A DNA stretch of 44,838 nt from Sphingomonas pituitosa NBRC 102491 (GTDB lineage Bacteria; Pseudomonadota; Alphaproteobacteria; Sphingomonadales; Sphingomonadaceae), in contig NZ_BCYY01000032.1 of the NCBI RefSeq assembly GCF_001598435.1, positions 1 to 44,838 on the forward strand, read 5' to 3'. Below the pieces are notes generated by a model. It did not search any database. It saw only the letters and a list, made by a program, of their open reading frames with translations, and was not told the origin of the DNA. The position numbers and the translations under genes are program-made. Below, one piece after another: positions 23,831 through 32,912 of this stretch. How positions within the stretch are numbered: position 1 is the stretch's first letter; each line of letters opens with the position of its first letter.

Positions 23831-24295
23831 CGCTCGCAAGCGATTCGGCGTACGCCTGCATCAGCGTGCCGAAGGATTCCGGGGGCGGAAATTTTGGATA
23901 GCTGTACGAAGCGCCAGTCGCGGCCCAGGGCAGCGCTTCCTCGGTATAGGTCTCGAGGAAGGGCGGGGCGAACATCGTAACCCCCAGCATCGTCGAGCGG
24001 ACGTTCACGAATGCGTCGAGACCTTCGGGCCGGGTGAACAACCAGCTCTTGCAATGATCGCAATGGAAATGCCGGGTGGGGCCGTGCAGGCCGCCGATCA
24101 CCGGCTCCCCTTGCGTCACTGCGAAGGCTTCCGCCGGGTAGAGACCGCTCAGCGAATAGGCGCTGGCCGTCATGCGCTGGCAGCCGGTGCAGTGGCAGGC
24201 CATGGTGACGAGCGCATTGCCCGTCACCTGGAACTGCACGCGGCCGCAGCGGCAGCCGCCTTCGACCGTCTTCACAGTCGAGGCGGCAGCATCGC

Positions 24296-24299
<4 letters not shown>
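23826..24299 (-). CDS. GFA/CENP-V domain zinc protein
   Basis: A 157-residue protein of the glutathione-dependent formaldehyde-activating enzyme (GFA/Gfa-like) family. Zinc ligands are Cys16 and Cys18 (GGCRCG), Cys35, Cys37 and Cys40 (CHCTGC), and Cys80 and Cys83 (HCDHC). Founding members were proposed to speed S-hydroxymethylglutathione formation, but most homologues have no proven activity. The start is GTG at 24299, overlapping the sucC stop (GTGA), so it is translationally coupled to sucC. Its 3' end overlaps the dyad before etfB. Confidence 0.87.
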
Positions 24300-25495
<1,196 letters not shown>

Positions 25496-25672
25496 GGGAG
25501 CAGTCCGCCTTTTCAAGGGAACGGGGAAAGGATCGCGCCCGCCTAAGCACAGCGCGCGCGCGAAATCCACCTTTTTTAGGGATTAATGCGATTGCGAATG
25601 GTTTGCAACACCGCGTATAATCCAGATGGAGCGCGGACTCATAGGTCCGGCGAGCTTACCATCCGGTGAAGC

Positions 25673-25754
25673 GGGAGAGGGCAATACGCGACTGCCCCTC
25701 TCCCCCCCGCCGCCCGTGGCGGCGGGGCCTTCCCTCTCCCGGGCGGGGAGAGGG
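25673..25754. repeat. Cluster of CCCTCTCCC-type hairpins
   Basis: Three nested or adjacent hairpins: GGGAGAGGGCA...TGCCCCTCTCCC, then CCCGCCGCC-CGT-GGCGGCGGG, then CCCTCTCCC-GGGC-GGGGAGAGGG. They start 10 bp after the cyclophilin stop and occupy part of the 269-bp gap to sucC. The unit resembles the repeat-derived palindromes at 28184-28294 and probably ends cyclophilin transcription. No gene is seen in the rest of the gap. Confidence 0.7.
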
Positions 25755-25764
25755 TCTGGACGGA

Positions 25765-26220
25765 TCACGCCTCGGTGCTGGCCTTGACGATCTTGCCCGG
25801 CTTCGCGGGCGGCTCGCCCTTGGGCAGTGCGTCGACATGCTCCATGCCTTCGATCACTTCGCCCCAGACGGTGTACTGGCCGTCGAGGAAGGTCGCGTCG
25901 TCGAGGCAGATGAAGAACTGCGAGTTCGCGCTGTTCGGGTTGTTGGTGCGCGCCATCGAGCAGACGCCGCGGACGTGCGGCTCCTTGGAGAATTCCTGCG
26001 CCAGGTCGGGCTTGTCCGAACCGCCCATGCCGGTGCCCGAGGGATCGCCGCCCTGCGCCATGAAGCCGTTGATCACGCGGTGGAAGATCACACCGTCGTA
26101 AAAGCCTTCGTCGGCCAGGCCGGCGATGCGCGCGACATGGTTCGGCGCGAGATCGGGGCGGAGACGGATGCGGACGTCGCCCGTATCGAGCGTGAGTACG
26201 AGCGTAGTGGGTTCGGCCAT
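25765..26220 (-). CDS. Cyclophilin-type peptidyl-prolyl isomerase
   Basis: A 151-residue cytoplasmic cyclophilin (no signal peptide). Core motifs are FYDGVIFHRVINGFMAQGGD with the catalytic arginine, the MARTNNPNSANSQFFICLDD block and LDGQYTVWGEVIEGM. It catalyses cis-trans isomerisation of proline peptide bonds during folding. GAAGAGGTG lies just before the ATG. It is divergent from mgtE, and upstream of sucC on the same strand but separated from it by a hairpin cluster. Confidence 0.94.
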   Translation of the reverse strand: MAEPTTLVLTLDTGDVRIRLRPDLAPNHVARIAGLADEGFYDGVIFHRVINGFMAQGGDPSGTGMGGSDKPDLAQEFSKEPHVRGVCSMARTNNPNSANSQFFICLDDATFLDGQYTVWGEVIEGMEHVDALPKGEPPAKPGKIVKASTEA

Positions 26221-26336
26221 GGGGCACCTCTTCTCTAAAACTGGAACGAAGCCCTAAGCGGTGCGCTGCCGACTTGCAAATCCCCGCCGGGGGTGGCAGC
26301 GCCCCCGGGACGGGGCCGCAGCGTGAGAGGTCGGAC

Positions 26337-27740
26337 ATGAGCGAGACCGAACTGCACGAGGACGTGGCTGCGCCGGAGAGCCAGCTCGACGAGGACGACC
26401 GGCTCAAGCCCGAATTCGTCAGCGCGGTGCTCGCGGCGGTGGAAGAGGGCGACAACGAGACCGCGCACATGCTGGTCGCGCCGCTCCATCCTGCCGACAT
26501 CGCCGACCTGATCGAGCTGGTGCCTTCGGAACAGCGCGCCGACGTCGTCACCGCGATTTCCGACCTGATCGACGGCGACGTCCTCGCCGAGATGAACGAC
26601 TGGGTGCGCGAGGCGCTGGTCGACGCGCTCGAGCCGCACCAGGTGGCGGACCTCGCCGCGGAGCTCGATACCGACGACGCCGTCGCGATCATCGAGGACA
26701 TGGACGTCGAGGACCAGCGCGAGGTGCTCCGCGCGCTCGACCCCGACGACCGCGCCGCGATCGAGGAGGCGCTGTCCTACCCCGAGGAATCCGCCGGCCG
26801 CCTGATGCAGCGCGAGCTGATCGCGGTGCCCGAGCATTGGACCGTCGGCGACGTGCTCGACTATCTGCGCGGCAATGACGCGCTGACCACCGATTTCTGG
26901 GAAATCTTCGTCGTCGATCCGTCGCACAAGCCGATCGGCACCTGCGCGCTTTCCTGGATTCTGCGCACCCCGCGCGGCATCACCATCAGCGACGTGATGA
27001 AGCGCGAGCAGACGCTGATTCCGATCGACATGGACCAGGAGGAAGTGGCGCTGCGCTTCCAGAAATACGCGCTGATCTCCGCCGCCGTGGTCGATCTCAG
27101 CGGCCGGCTGGTCGGCATGATCACGGTGGACGACATCGTCCACATCATCTCGCAGGAAGCCGGCGAGGACATTCTGCGCCTGTCGGGCGCCGGCGAGGGC
27201 GACATCAACGAGCCGGTGCTGCTGACGGTGAAGACGCGGCTGACCTGGCTGTTTGTCAACCTCGGCACGGCGATGCTCGCCGCGTCGGTGGTCGGGCTGT
27301 TCCAGGGCGAGATCGCCAAGTTCGCGCTGCTTGCGGTGCTGATGCCGATCGTCTCGGGCATGGGCGGCAATGCCGGCACGCAGACGCTGGCGGTGGTGGT
27401 GCGCGCGATCGCGACCAACCAGCTGACCGAATCGAACACGCTGCGCATGATCTGGCGCGAGCTGCGCATCGCCGCCGCCAATGGCGCGACGCTGGGGCTG
27501 GCGATCGGCGCCGGCACGATGCTGGTCTACGGCATCCCGTGGCTGGCCGGCGTGATCGCGCTGGCGATGGTGATCAACAATCTGATCGCCGGCATGGCGG
27601 GCGTGCTGATCCCGGTGACGCTCGATCGGCTGCGCATCGATCCGGCGGTGTCGTCGGCGGTGTTCGTCACGATGATGACCGATGTGATGGGATTCTTCTC
27701 GTTCCTCGGCCTGGCGACGCTGGTGGGGCTGGGCGGCTGA
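26337..27740 (+). CDS. mgtE: Magnesium transporter MgtE
   Basis: A 467-residue MgtE: an acidic N-terminal superhelical domain (about 30-150, rich in Asp and Glu for Mg2+ sensing), a CBS pair (about 160-280, including LIAVPEHWTVGDVL and VDLSGRLVGMITVDDI), a connecting helix and five membrane helices with the conserved GMGGNAGTQTLAVVVRAIA and MMTDVMGFFSFLG segments, the latter carrying the pore aspartate. The cytoplasmic domains close the channel when Mg2+ is high. ATG at 26337 follows GAGAGG by 6 nt; an upstream start at 26274 lacks conservation. No Mg2+ riboswitch is visible in the short leader. Confidence 0.95.
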   Translation: MSETELHEDVAAPESQLDEDDRLKPEFVSAVLAAVEEGDNETAHMLVAPLHPADIADLIELVPSEQRADVVTAISDLIDGDVLAEMNDWVREALVDALEPHQVADLAAELDTDDAVAIIEDMDVEDQREVLRALDPDDRAAIEEALSYPEESAGRLMQRELIAVPEHWTVGDVLDYLRGNDALTTDFWEIFVVDPSHKPIGTCALSWILRTPRGITISDVMKREQTLIPIDMDQEEVALRFQKYALISAAVVDLSGRLVGMITVDDIVHIISQEAGEDILRLSGAGEGDINEPVLLTVKTRLTWLFVNLGTAMLAASVVGLFQGEIAKFALLAVLMPIVSGMGGNAGTQTLAVVVRAIATNQLTESNTLRMIWRELRIAAANGATLGLAIGAGTMLVYGIPWLAGVIALAMVINNLIAGMAGVLIPVTLDRLRIDPAVSSAVFVTMMTDVMGFFSFLGLATLVGLGG

Positions 27741-27777
27741 CTTGATCGCGGGCGCCGGACCGCCCAAATCGGCGGGC

Positions 27778-28179
27778 GTGCCACTTCATCTCACCAAGGT
27801 CGCCTTTGCCTGCGACAGCGTCGATTTCCTGCGTGAACGTCTGGAGGCCCGCGCGGCCCTGGGCGGTGTCGCGCTGACCACGCGCTATCTGCCGAAACGT
27901 CATGAGGAGATCGAGGGCGGCTCGCTGTTCTGGATCCTCAAGCACCAGCTGGTCGGCCGTTCGCCGATCCTGGGCTTCGGCGAGGCAGAGGGCGGGCGGA
28001 CCGCGATCCTGCTGGAACCGAAGCTGGTGCTGGTCCAGGCGCGGCCGAAGCGCGCGCACCAGGGCTGGCGTTATCTGGAGGACGCGGATGCCCCGCGGGA
28101 TCTCGGTGATTTCGAGGGCGGCGTGGACGAACTGCCGCCGTCGCTGATGGGCGAGCTGTCGGGACTGGGGCTGCTGTGA
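27778..28179 (+). CDS. DUF1489 family protein
   Basis: A 133-residue protein of DUF1489, a family largely confined to alphaproteobacteria and of unknown function. Recognised from PLHLTKVAFACDSVDFL at the start, LTTRYLPKRHEEIEGGSLFWILKHQLVGRSPILGF in the middle and the closing acidic segment. The start is GTG at 27778 because family members begin just before PLHLTK; an in-frame TTG at 27742 adds a non-conserved leader. Probably co-transcribed with mgtE, 37 bp downstream. A CCCTCC-type repeat follows. Confidence 0.85.
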   Translation: MPLHLTKVAFACDSVDFLRERLEARAALGGVALTTRYLPKRHEEIEGGSLFWILKHQLVGRSPILGFGEAEGGRTAILLEPKLVLVQARPKRAHQGWRYLEDADAPRDLGDFEGGVDELPPSLMGELSGLGLL

Positions 28180-28183
28180 TCTC

Positions 28184-28294
28184 TAAGCCCTCCCCTTCAG
28201 GGGAGGGGTTGGGGTGGGGCTGTGTCTCACCGAGACCAACTTACGTTTCTGGAATCCCTCCACCCCAACCCCTCCTCCAAGGAGGAGGGGCTAA
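28184..28294. repeat. CCCTCC-type doublet palindrome between convergent genes
   Basis: Left arm TAAGCCCTCCCC-TTCA-GGGGAGGGG plus TTGGGGTGGGG, and a right arm that is its inverse (CCACCCCAACCCC then CTCCTCCAAGGAGGAG and GGGGCTAA), around a ~45-bp centre. Each arm folds alone and they fold together. It fills the space between DUF1489 and gpsA and can serve as a two-way terminator. Confidence 0.75.
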
Positions 28295-28301
28295 AAGGAG
28301 G

Positions 28302-29279
28302 TCAAATCGCCTCCGCCCGCAGCGGCCGGCTGAGCAGCGCGTCGATCACCTCGGCCACCGGCGCGCCTTCGAGCAGCGCGTTCACCGCCAGCGTCACCGG
28401 CATCTCCACGCCTGCTTCCGCCGCCGCCTCGCGCAGCACCGGCGCAGTGAAGGCGCCCTCCGCCACGGTCTTGCGATCGGACAGCAGTTCGGCAGCGCTG
28501 CGCCCCTGGCCCAGCCCCACGCCCAGCGAGAAGTTGCGCGAATTGGTGGAGGAGCAGGTGAGCACCAGGTCGCCCAGCCCCGAAAGCCCGGTCAGCGTCT
28601 CCGCCTGCGCGCCGCGCGCGAGCCCGAAGCGCGTCATTTCGGCAAAGCCGCGCGCGATCAGCGCCGCGCGGGCGTTGAGGCCGAGGCCGGCGCCCTCGAC
28701 CACGCCGCAGGCAATCGCGAGCACGTTCTTCACCGCCCCGCCAATCTCCGCGCCGATCACGTCGGCCGAGGCATAGGGGCGGAAGGCGGGCGCGCCGAGC
28801 CGCTCGCTCAGCCGGGTGCGCAGCTCGGCATCCTCGCAGGCGAGCGTCACCGCCGTCGGCTTCCCCGCGGCCACTTCATGCGCGAAGGTGGGGCCGGACA
28901 GCACCGCGATCGGCGCCTGCGGTGCGACGCTGCGCGCCACTTCGCCGACGAGCAGCCGGGTGCCCGCCTCGATTCCCTTGGCGCACAGCACCAGCGGGGT
29001 GGTGTCTATCACCGTCTCCGCCAGCACCGAGCGGACATGCTGCGCCGGCGCCACCACCAGCAGCGCGTCGCAGCCGGCAAGGTCGCCCAGGCTGCCAGTC
29101 GCGCGGATGCCGGGCGACAGCGGCACGCCGGCAAGGAACTGGCGGTTCTCATGAGCGGCGTTGATGCTCTCCACCACCTCGGGCTCGCGCGCCCAGAGCA
29201 GCACCGGCGCGTCGCCGCGCGCCGCCACCTGCGCCAGTGCGGTGCCCCAGGCGCCGCCGCCGATTACCCCGATCTTCAT
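28302..29279 (-). CDS. gpsA: Glycerol-3-phosphate dehydrogenase [NAD(P)+]
   Basis: A 325-residue GpsA. The N-terminal Rossmann motif is GVIGGGAWGTALA, the catalytic region contains EIGGAVKNVLAIACGVVEG with its lysine, and AEMTRFGLARGAQAETLTGLSGLGDLVLTC is a family landmark. It reduces dihydroxyacetone phosphate to sn-glycerol 3-phosphate for phospholipid synthesis. Its ATG overlaps the tsaD stop (ATGA at 29276-29279), the usual tsaD-gpsA order in alphaproteobacteria. Confidence 0.97.
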   Translation of the reverse strand: MKIGVIGGGAWGTALAQVAARGDAPVLLWAREPEVVESINAAHENRQFLAGVPLSPGIRATGSLGDLAGCDALLVVAPAQHVRSVLAETVIDTTPLVLCAKGIEAGTRLLVGEVARSVAPQAPIAVLSGPTFAHEVAAGKPTAVTLACEDAELRTRLSERLGAPAFRPYASADVIGAEIGGAVKNVLAIACGVVEGAGLGLNARAALIARGFAEMTRFGLARGAQAETLTGLSGLGDLVLTCSSTNSRNFSLGVGLGQGRSAAELLSDRKTVAEGAFTAPVLREAAAEAGVEMPVTLAVNALLEGAPVAEVIDALLSRPLRAEAI

Positions 29280-30301
29280 GCCTTCACTCCCGCGCCGCGC
29301 ACCTTCTCCGCATCCGGATCGAGCGGCCAGCGGGGCCGCGCCGGGAAATCGAGCGGATCGGTAAGGCCCTGCGCGAAACGCTCGGCACCGGCCCAGGCGA
29401 TCATCGCCGCGTTGTCGGTGCAGAGCCACAAAGGCGGCGCGACGAAGGGCAGGGCGTGTTCGCTCGCCAGCGCCTCCAGCGCCGTCCGCACCGCCCTATT
29501 GGCCGCGACGCCGCCCGCGACGACCAGCGCGGTGCGGCGAGTGACGGCCAGCGCCAGCCGGGTACGATCGACCAGGCAATCGACCACCGCCTGCTGGAAC
29601 GACGCCGCCAGATCCTCGGCGCTATAGTCGTTCACTGCGCGCGCCACTGCGCTCTTGAGCCCGGCGAAGGAGAAATGCGGCTCGCCCGAGCCGACCAGCG
29701 GGCGCGGCAGCGGCACGGCCCTGGGGTTGCCGCGCTCCGCCGCCTTCTCCACTGCCGGGCCGCCGGGGAAGCCGAGCCCGAGCAGCTTGGCGGTCTTGTC
29801 GAACGCCTCGCCCGCGGCATCGTCGATCGTGGTGGCCAGCCGGCGATAGCGGCCGACGCCTTCGACCAGCAGCAGCTGGCAATGGCCACCCGAGACGAGC
29901 AGCAGCAGATAGGGAAATGCGAGGCTCCGGTCGCCGAGGCGGGGGGAGAGGGCATGGCCCTCCAGATGGTTCACCGCGACGAGCGGCTTGCCGGCCGCCA
30001 GCGCCAGCGCCTTGCCGGTGACGAGGCCCACCATCACCCCGCCGATCAGGCCGGGACCTGCCGTCGCGGCGATCGCGTCGACCTGGTCGAGCGTCACGCC
30101 CGCCTCCTCCAGCGCCGCCTCGATCAGCGGGCCGAGCATCTCGACATGCGCGCGCGCGGCGATCTCTGGCACGACGCCGCCATAGGGGCGGTGCGCCTCT
30201 TCCTGGCGCGCGAGCTTGTGCGCGCGGATCGTGCCGTCGCTTTCGACCAGGGCCGCCGCGGTTTCATCGCAGCTCGATTCAAGTCCGAGGATGAGTGCCA
30301 T
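29276..30301 (-). CDS. tsaD: tRNA N6-threonylcarbamoyladenosine transferase TsaD
   Basis: A 341-residue TsaD (Kae1/YgjD). ILGLESSCDETAAALV begins the ASKHA ATPase fold; the metal site is His112 and His116 in NHLEGHALSP; GGVVPEIAARAH and GLIGGVMVGL are further landmarks. With TsaB, TsaE and TsaC it installs t6A37 on tRNAs reading ANN codons, an essential modification. ATG at 30301 is used because homologues begin MxLILGLESS; an ATG three codons earlier at 30310 is possible. Divergent from hemC with 116 bp between. Confidence 0.97.
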   Translation of the reverse strand: MALILGLESSCDETAAALVESDGTIRAHKLARQEEAHRPYGGVVPEIAARAHVEMLGPLIEAALEEAGVTLDQVDAIAATAGPGLIGGVMVGLVTGKALALAAGKPLVAVNHLEGHALSPRLGDRSLAFPYLLLLVSGGHCQLLLVEGVGRYRRLATTIDDAAGEAFDKTAKLLGLGFPGGPAVEKAAERGNPRAVPLPRPLVGSGEPHFSFAGLKSAVARAVNDYSAEDLAASFQQAVVDCLVDRTRLALAVTRRTALVVAGGVAANRAVRTALEALASEHALPFVAPPLWLCTDNAAMIAWAGAERFAQGLTDPLDFPARPRWPLDPDAEKVRGAGVKA

Positions 30302-30417
30302 GGTTCCCATCTAAGCCGACTGGCGGCAGGGTCCAGAGGCGCCGCCGGTTTTGCCCGGTTGCGGCTCCGCGATTACCCCCATTGCCGTCCTCCCCGCGCG
30401 ACCGTAGCACCGCGTTC

Positions 30418-31323
30418 ATGACTGCACTTCGCATCGGCACGCGCGGTTCGCCGCTCGCCCTGACCCAGGCTCATATGGTCCTCGACGCGCTGAAGGCCGC
30501 GCACGGCATCGAGGGCGAGATCGTCGTCGTCCGCACCACCGGCGACAAGGTGCAGGATCGCCCGCTGGCCGAGATCGGCGGCAAGGCGCTGTGGACCAAG
30601 GAACTGGATCGCGCGCTGCTGGCGGGCGAGATCGACTGTGCGGTCCATTCGATGAAGGATGTCGAGACGATTCGGCCGGAGCGCATCGCCATCGCGGCGA
30701 TCCTGGAACGCGCGGACGTGCGCGATCGGCTGGTCGGCGCCGAGTCGCTCGCCGCGCTCAAGCCCGGCGCGGTGATCGGCACCGCCTCGCCGCGCCGGGC
30801 CGCGCAGGTGAAGCGGCACCGGCCGGACGTTTCCACTGTGCTGTTCCGCGGCAATGTCGACACGCGGCTCGCCCGGCTCGCCGCGGGCGAGGCGGACGCG
30901 ACCTTGCTCGCCTCGGCCGGGCTGGAGCGGCTGGGGCGGCAGGATGTCGGCCATGTCCAGCCGACCAACGTGCTGCTCCCGGCCCCGGCGCAGGGCGCGG
31001 TGGGCGTCGAGGCGCGGGCCGGCGACACGCGCATCCTCGCGCTGCTCGCGGCGATCGACCATCCGAAGACCCGTGCCTGCGTGCTGGCCGAGCGCGCATT
31101 GCTCGCGGCGCTGATGGCCGATTGCCATTCGCCCGTCGCCGCGCTGGCGACGATCGAGGGCGCGATCCTCACCATCGAGGCCGAGCTCTACGCCGCCGAT
31201 GGCAGTGCGCACGTCCATGGCATGATCGAGGGAGCGCCGGAGGATCCGATGCTGCCGCCAACGCTTGCCCGCGATCTGCTGGACCGTGCGCCGGAGGCCG
31301 TGCGCACGCTGTTCGCCGGATGA
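30418..31323 (+). CDS. hemC: Hydroxymethylbilane synthase
   Basis: A 301-residue porphobilinogen deaminase. RIGTRGSPLALTQA opens the protein; HSMKDVET carries the catalytic aspartate; RGNVDTRLARL binds substrate; Cys236 in ADCHSPVAAL anchors the dipyrromethane cofactor. It condenses four porphobilinogens to hydroxymethylbilane in tetrapyrrole synthesis. ATG at 30418 is fixed by homology; an open extension upstream to 30295 is not conserved. hemD overlaps it by 4 bp. Confidence 0.97.
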   Translation: MTALRIGTRGSPLALTQAHMVLDALKAAHGIEGEIVVVRTTGDKVQDRPLAEIGGKALWTKELDRALLAGEIDCAVHSMKDVETIRPERIAIAAILERADVRDRLVGAESLAALKPGAVIGTASPRRAAQVKRHRPDVSTVLFRGNVDTRLARLAAGEADATLLASAGLERLGRQDVGHVQPTNVLLPAPAQGAVGVEARAGDTRILALLAAIDHPKTRACVLAERALLAALMADCHSPVAALATIEGAILTIEAELYAADGSAHVHGMIEGAPEDPMLPPTLARDLLDRAPEAVRTLFAG

Positions 31324-31982
31324 GCCGCCCGATCGCGGTGCTGCGGCCAGAGCCGGGCAACCGCATCACCGCTGCCGCCATCGAGGGGAGGGGGCGCATC
31401 GCGCTGCGCCTGCCGTTGTTCGAAACGCGGCCGCTCGCCTGGTCGGTGCCCGATCCGCTCGGCTTCGACGCGTTGATCCTGACGAGCGCCAATGCCGTCC
31501 GCCTTGCCGGAGCAGCGCTGGGCGCCCTGCGCAACCTGCCCGTCCATGCGGTCGGCGAGGCCACCGCTTCGGCCGCGCGCCGCGCGCATCTCGACGTGGT
31601 TGCCGTGGGCAGCGCGGGTGCGGCCGCGCTGGTCGAGGCTGCGCGGGACGCGGGCGTGCGCCGCGCGCTGCATCTGGCGGGGCGGGAGCGGACCCTGGAG
31701 GCCGGCGGCATCGTCGGCCAAGTGGTCCCGGTCTATGCCAGCGAGGCGTTGCCGATCGCGCCGGCGGACGTCGCGGCGCTGGACGGTGCCGTCGCGCTGA
31801 TCCAGTCCGCACGGGCGGGCAGCCGGCTGGCGGAGATCGTGCCCGATCGCGGCGCGCTGCTGCTGGCCGCGCTTTCCGAGGCCGCGGCGGCAGGCGCGGG
31901 GACCGGCTGGCGCGCGGTCGCGATCGCTGCGTATCCGGAAACCGAAGCGCTGATCGACACCGCCATCGCGCTCTCCGATTGA
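31320..31982 (+). CDS. hemD: Uroporphyrinogen-III synthase
   Basis: A 220-residue HemD. The family is poorly conserved; recognisable parts are VLRPEPGNRITAAAI at the start, DALILTSANAVRLAG, PVHAVGEATASAAR and the final AIAAYPETEALIDTA. It closes and inverts ring D of hydroxymethylbilane to form uroporphyrinogen III. The start (ATGA at 31320) overlaps the hemC stop, so the pair is coupled. A gene for a Mic60-like protein follows after 32 bp, the standard alphaproteobacterial order. Confidence 0.92.
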   Translation: MSRPIAVLRPEPGNRITAAAIEGRGRIALRLPLFETRPLAWSVPDPLGFDALILTSANAVRLAGAALGALRNLPVHAVGEATASAARRAHLDVVAVGSAGAAALVEAARDAGVRRALHLAGRERTLEAGGIVGQVVPVYASEALPIAPADVAALDGAVALIQSARAGSRLAEIVPDRGALLLAALSEAAAAGAGTGWRAVAIAAYPETEALIDTAIALSD

Positions 31983-32014
31983 CCCGGGGGGCACAGGCGG
32001 CGAAAAGGGCGCCC

Positions 32015-32911
32015 ATGAGCGACGAGCCCCTGGCGCCCGAGCCGGTCCGAACCCTGAGTCCGCGCCGCAACCGCATGATCCCCGCTGGGCTTGGCTTCCT
32101 CGCCGGCGTCGCGCTGACGGCGGGCGCGATCCAGCTGGCCGGCCCGCACCTGGCGACCACGCCCGCCACCACCACGACCAAGCCCGCCGCTGCGCCCGTC
32201 CCCGCCGCACCGCCGCTGAAGATGCCGCCGCCGGTGCTGCCGCCCGCGACCGACATGGCGACGCTCGATGCGCGCGAAAGCGCACTGGCGGCCAGGCTCG
32301 ACGCGCTGGAGCTGGAACTGCGCCGGGCCGACGAGAGCGCGCGCAATGCGGCGCAATATTCCACCCAGGCCGAACGGCTGATGGTCGCCGCCGCCGTGCG
32401 CCGCGCCGTCGAGCGCGGCCAGCCGCTGGGCAGCCTGGAGCAGCAGCTGCGTGCGCGGTTCGGCGAGCGGCATGCGGAGGCCGTCGCGGCGATCGTCACC
32501 GCGGCCGCGGATCCGCTGACGCTCGAGGACCTGCGCATCGCGCTCGATACGATCGCGCCGCGCCTCGGCACCGGGCCCGATGACAGCCTGTGGGTGCGTT
32601 TCCGCAGCTTCGTGGGCGACCTGTTCGTGCTGCACCAGGTCGGCATGCCGAGCCCGCGCCCGGCCGAACGCCTCCGCCGCGCCCGCAGCGCCCTCGCCGC
32701 CGGCAATGTCGAGACCGCGATCGCCGAAGTGGCGCACATGCCCGGCGCCTCGGTGGCGGAAGGCTGGACCGGTGCGGCTTCACGCTATGTCAACGCGCGC
32801 AAGGCACTGGACGAGATAGAGAAGGCGGCCGCTGCAACGCCGCCCAAACCCCCGGTCGTGGCGCCGGCACCCGCCCCCGCCCCGGCACCGGAGACACCGA
32901 GGAACGACTGA
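32015..32911 (+). CDS. Mic60/mitofilin-like membrane protein (COG4223 type)
   Basis: A 298-residue single-pass inner-membrane protein. An N-terminal arginine-flanked transmembrane helix (about 21-43), a Pro/Ala/Thr-rich spacer (44-75), a coiled coil (about 78-125) and a C-terminal helical mitofilin-like region (about 150-275, including WVRFRSFVGDLFVLHQVG) reproduce the layout of alphaproteobacterial Mic60. These proteins shape inner-membrane invaginations and are the bacterial relatives of the MICOS core subunit; in alphaproteobacteria they are encoded right after hemC-hemD, as here. Ends in a low-complexity Pro/Ala tail. The next gene starts 1 bp after the stop. Confidence 0.82.
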   Translation: MSDEPLAPEPVRTLSPRRNRMIPAGLGFLAGVALTAGAIQLAGPHLATTPATTTTKPAAAPVPAAPPLKMPPPVLPPATDMATLDARESALAARLDALELELRRADESARNAAQYSTQAERLMVAAAVRRAVERGQPLGSLEQQLRARFGERHAEAVAAIVTAAADPLTLEDLRIALDTIAPRLGTGPDDSLWVRFRSFVGDLFVLHQVGMPSPRPAERLRRARSALAAGNVETAIAEVAHMPGASVAEGWTGAASRYVNARKALDEIEKAAAATPPKPPVVAPAPAPAPAPETPRND

Positions 32912-32912
32912 A

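Noticed and set aside
26221..26336. Mg2+-sensing riboswitch before mgtE
   Set aside because: Only 116 bp separate the divergent starts, and no M-box-like conserved core was seen.
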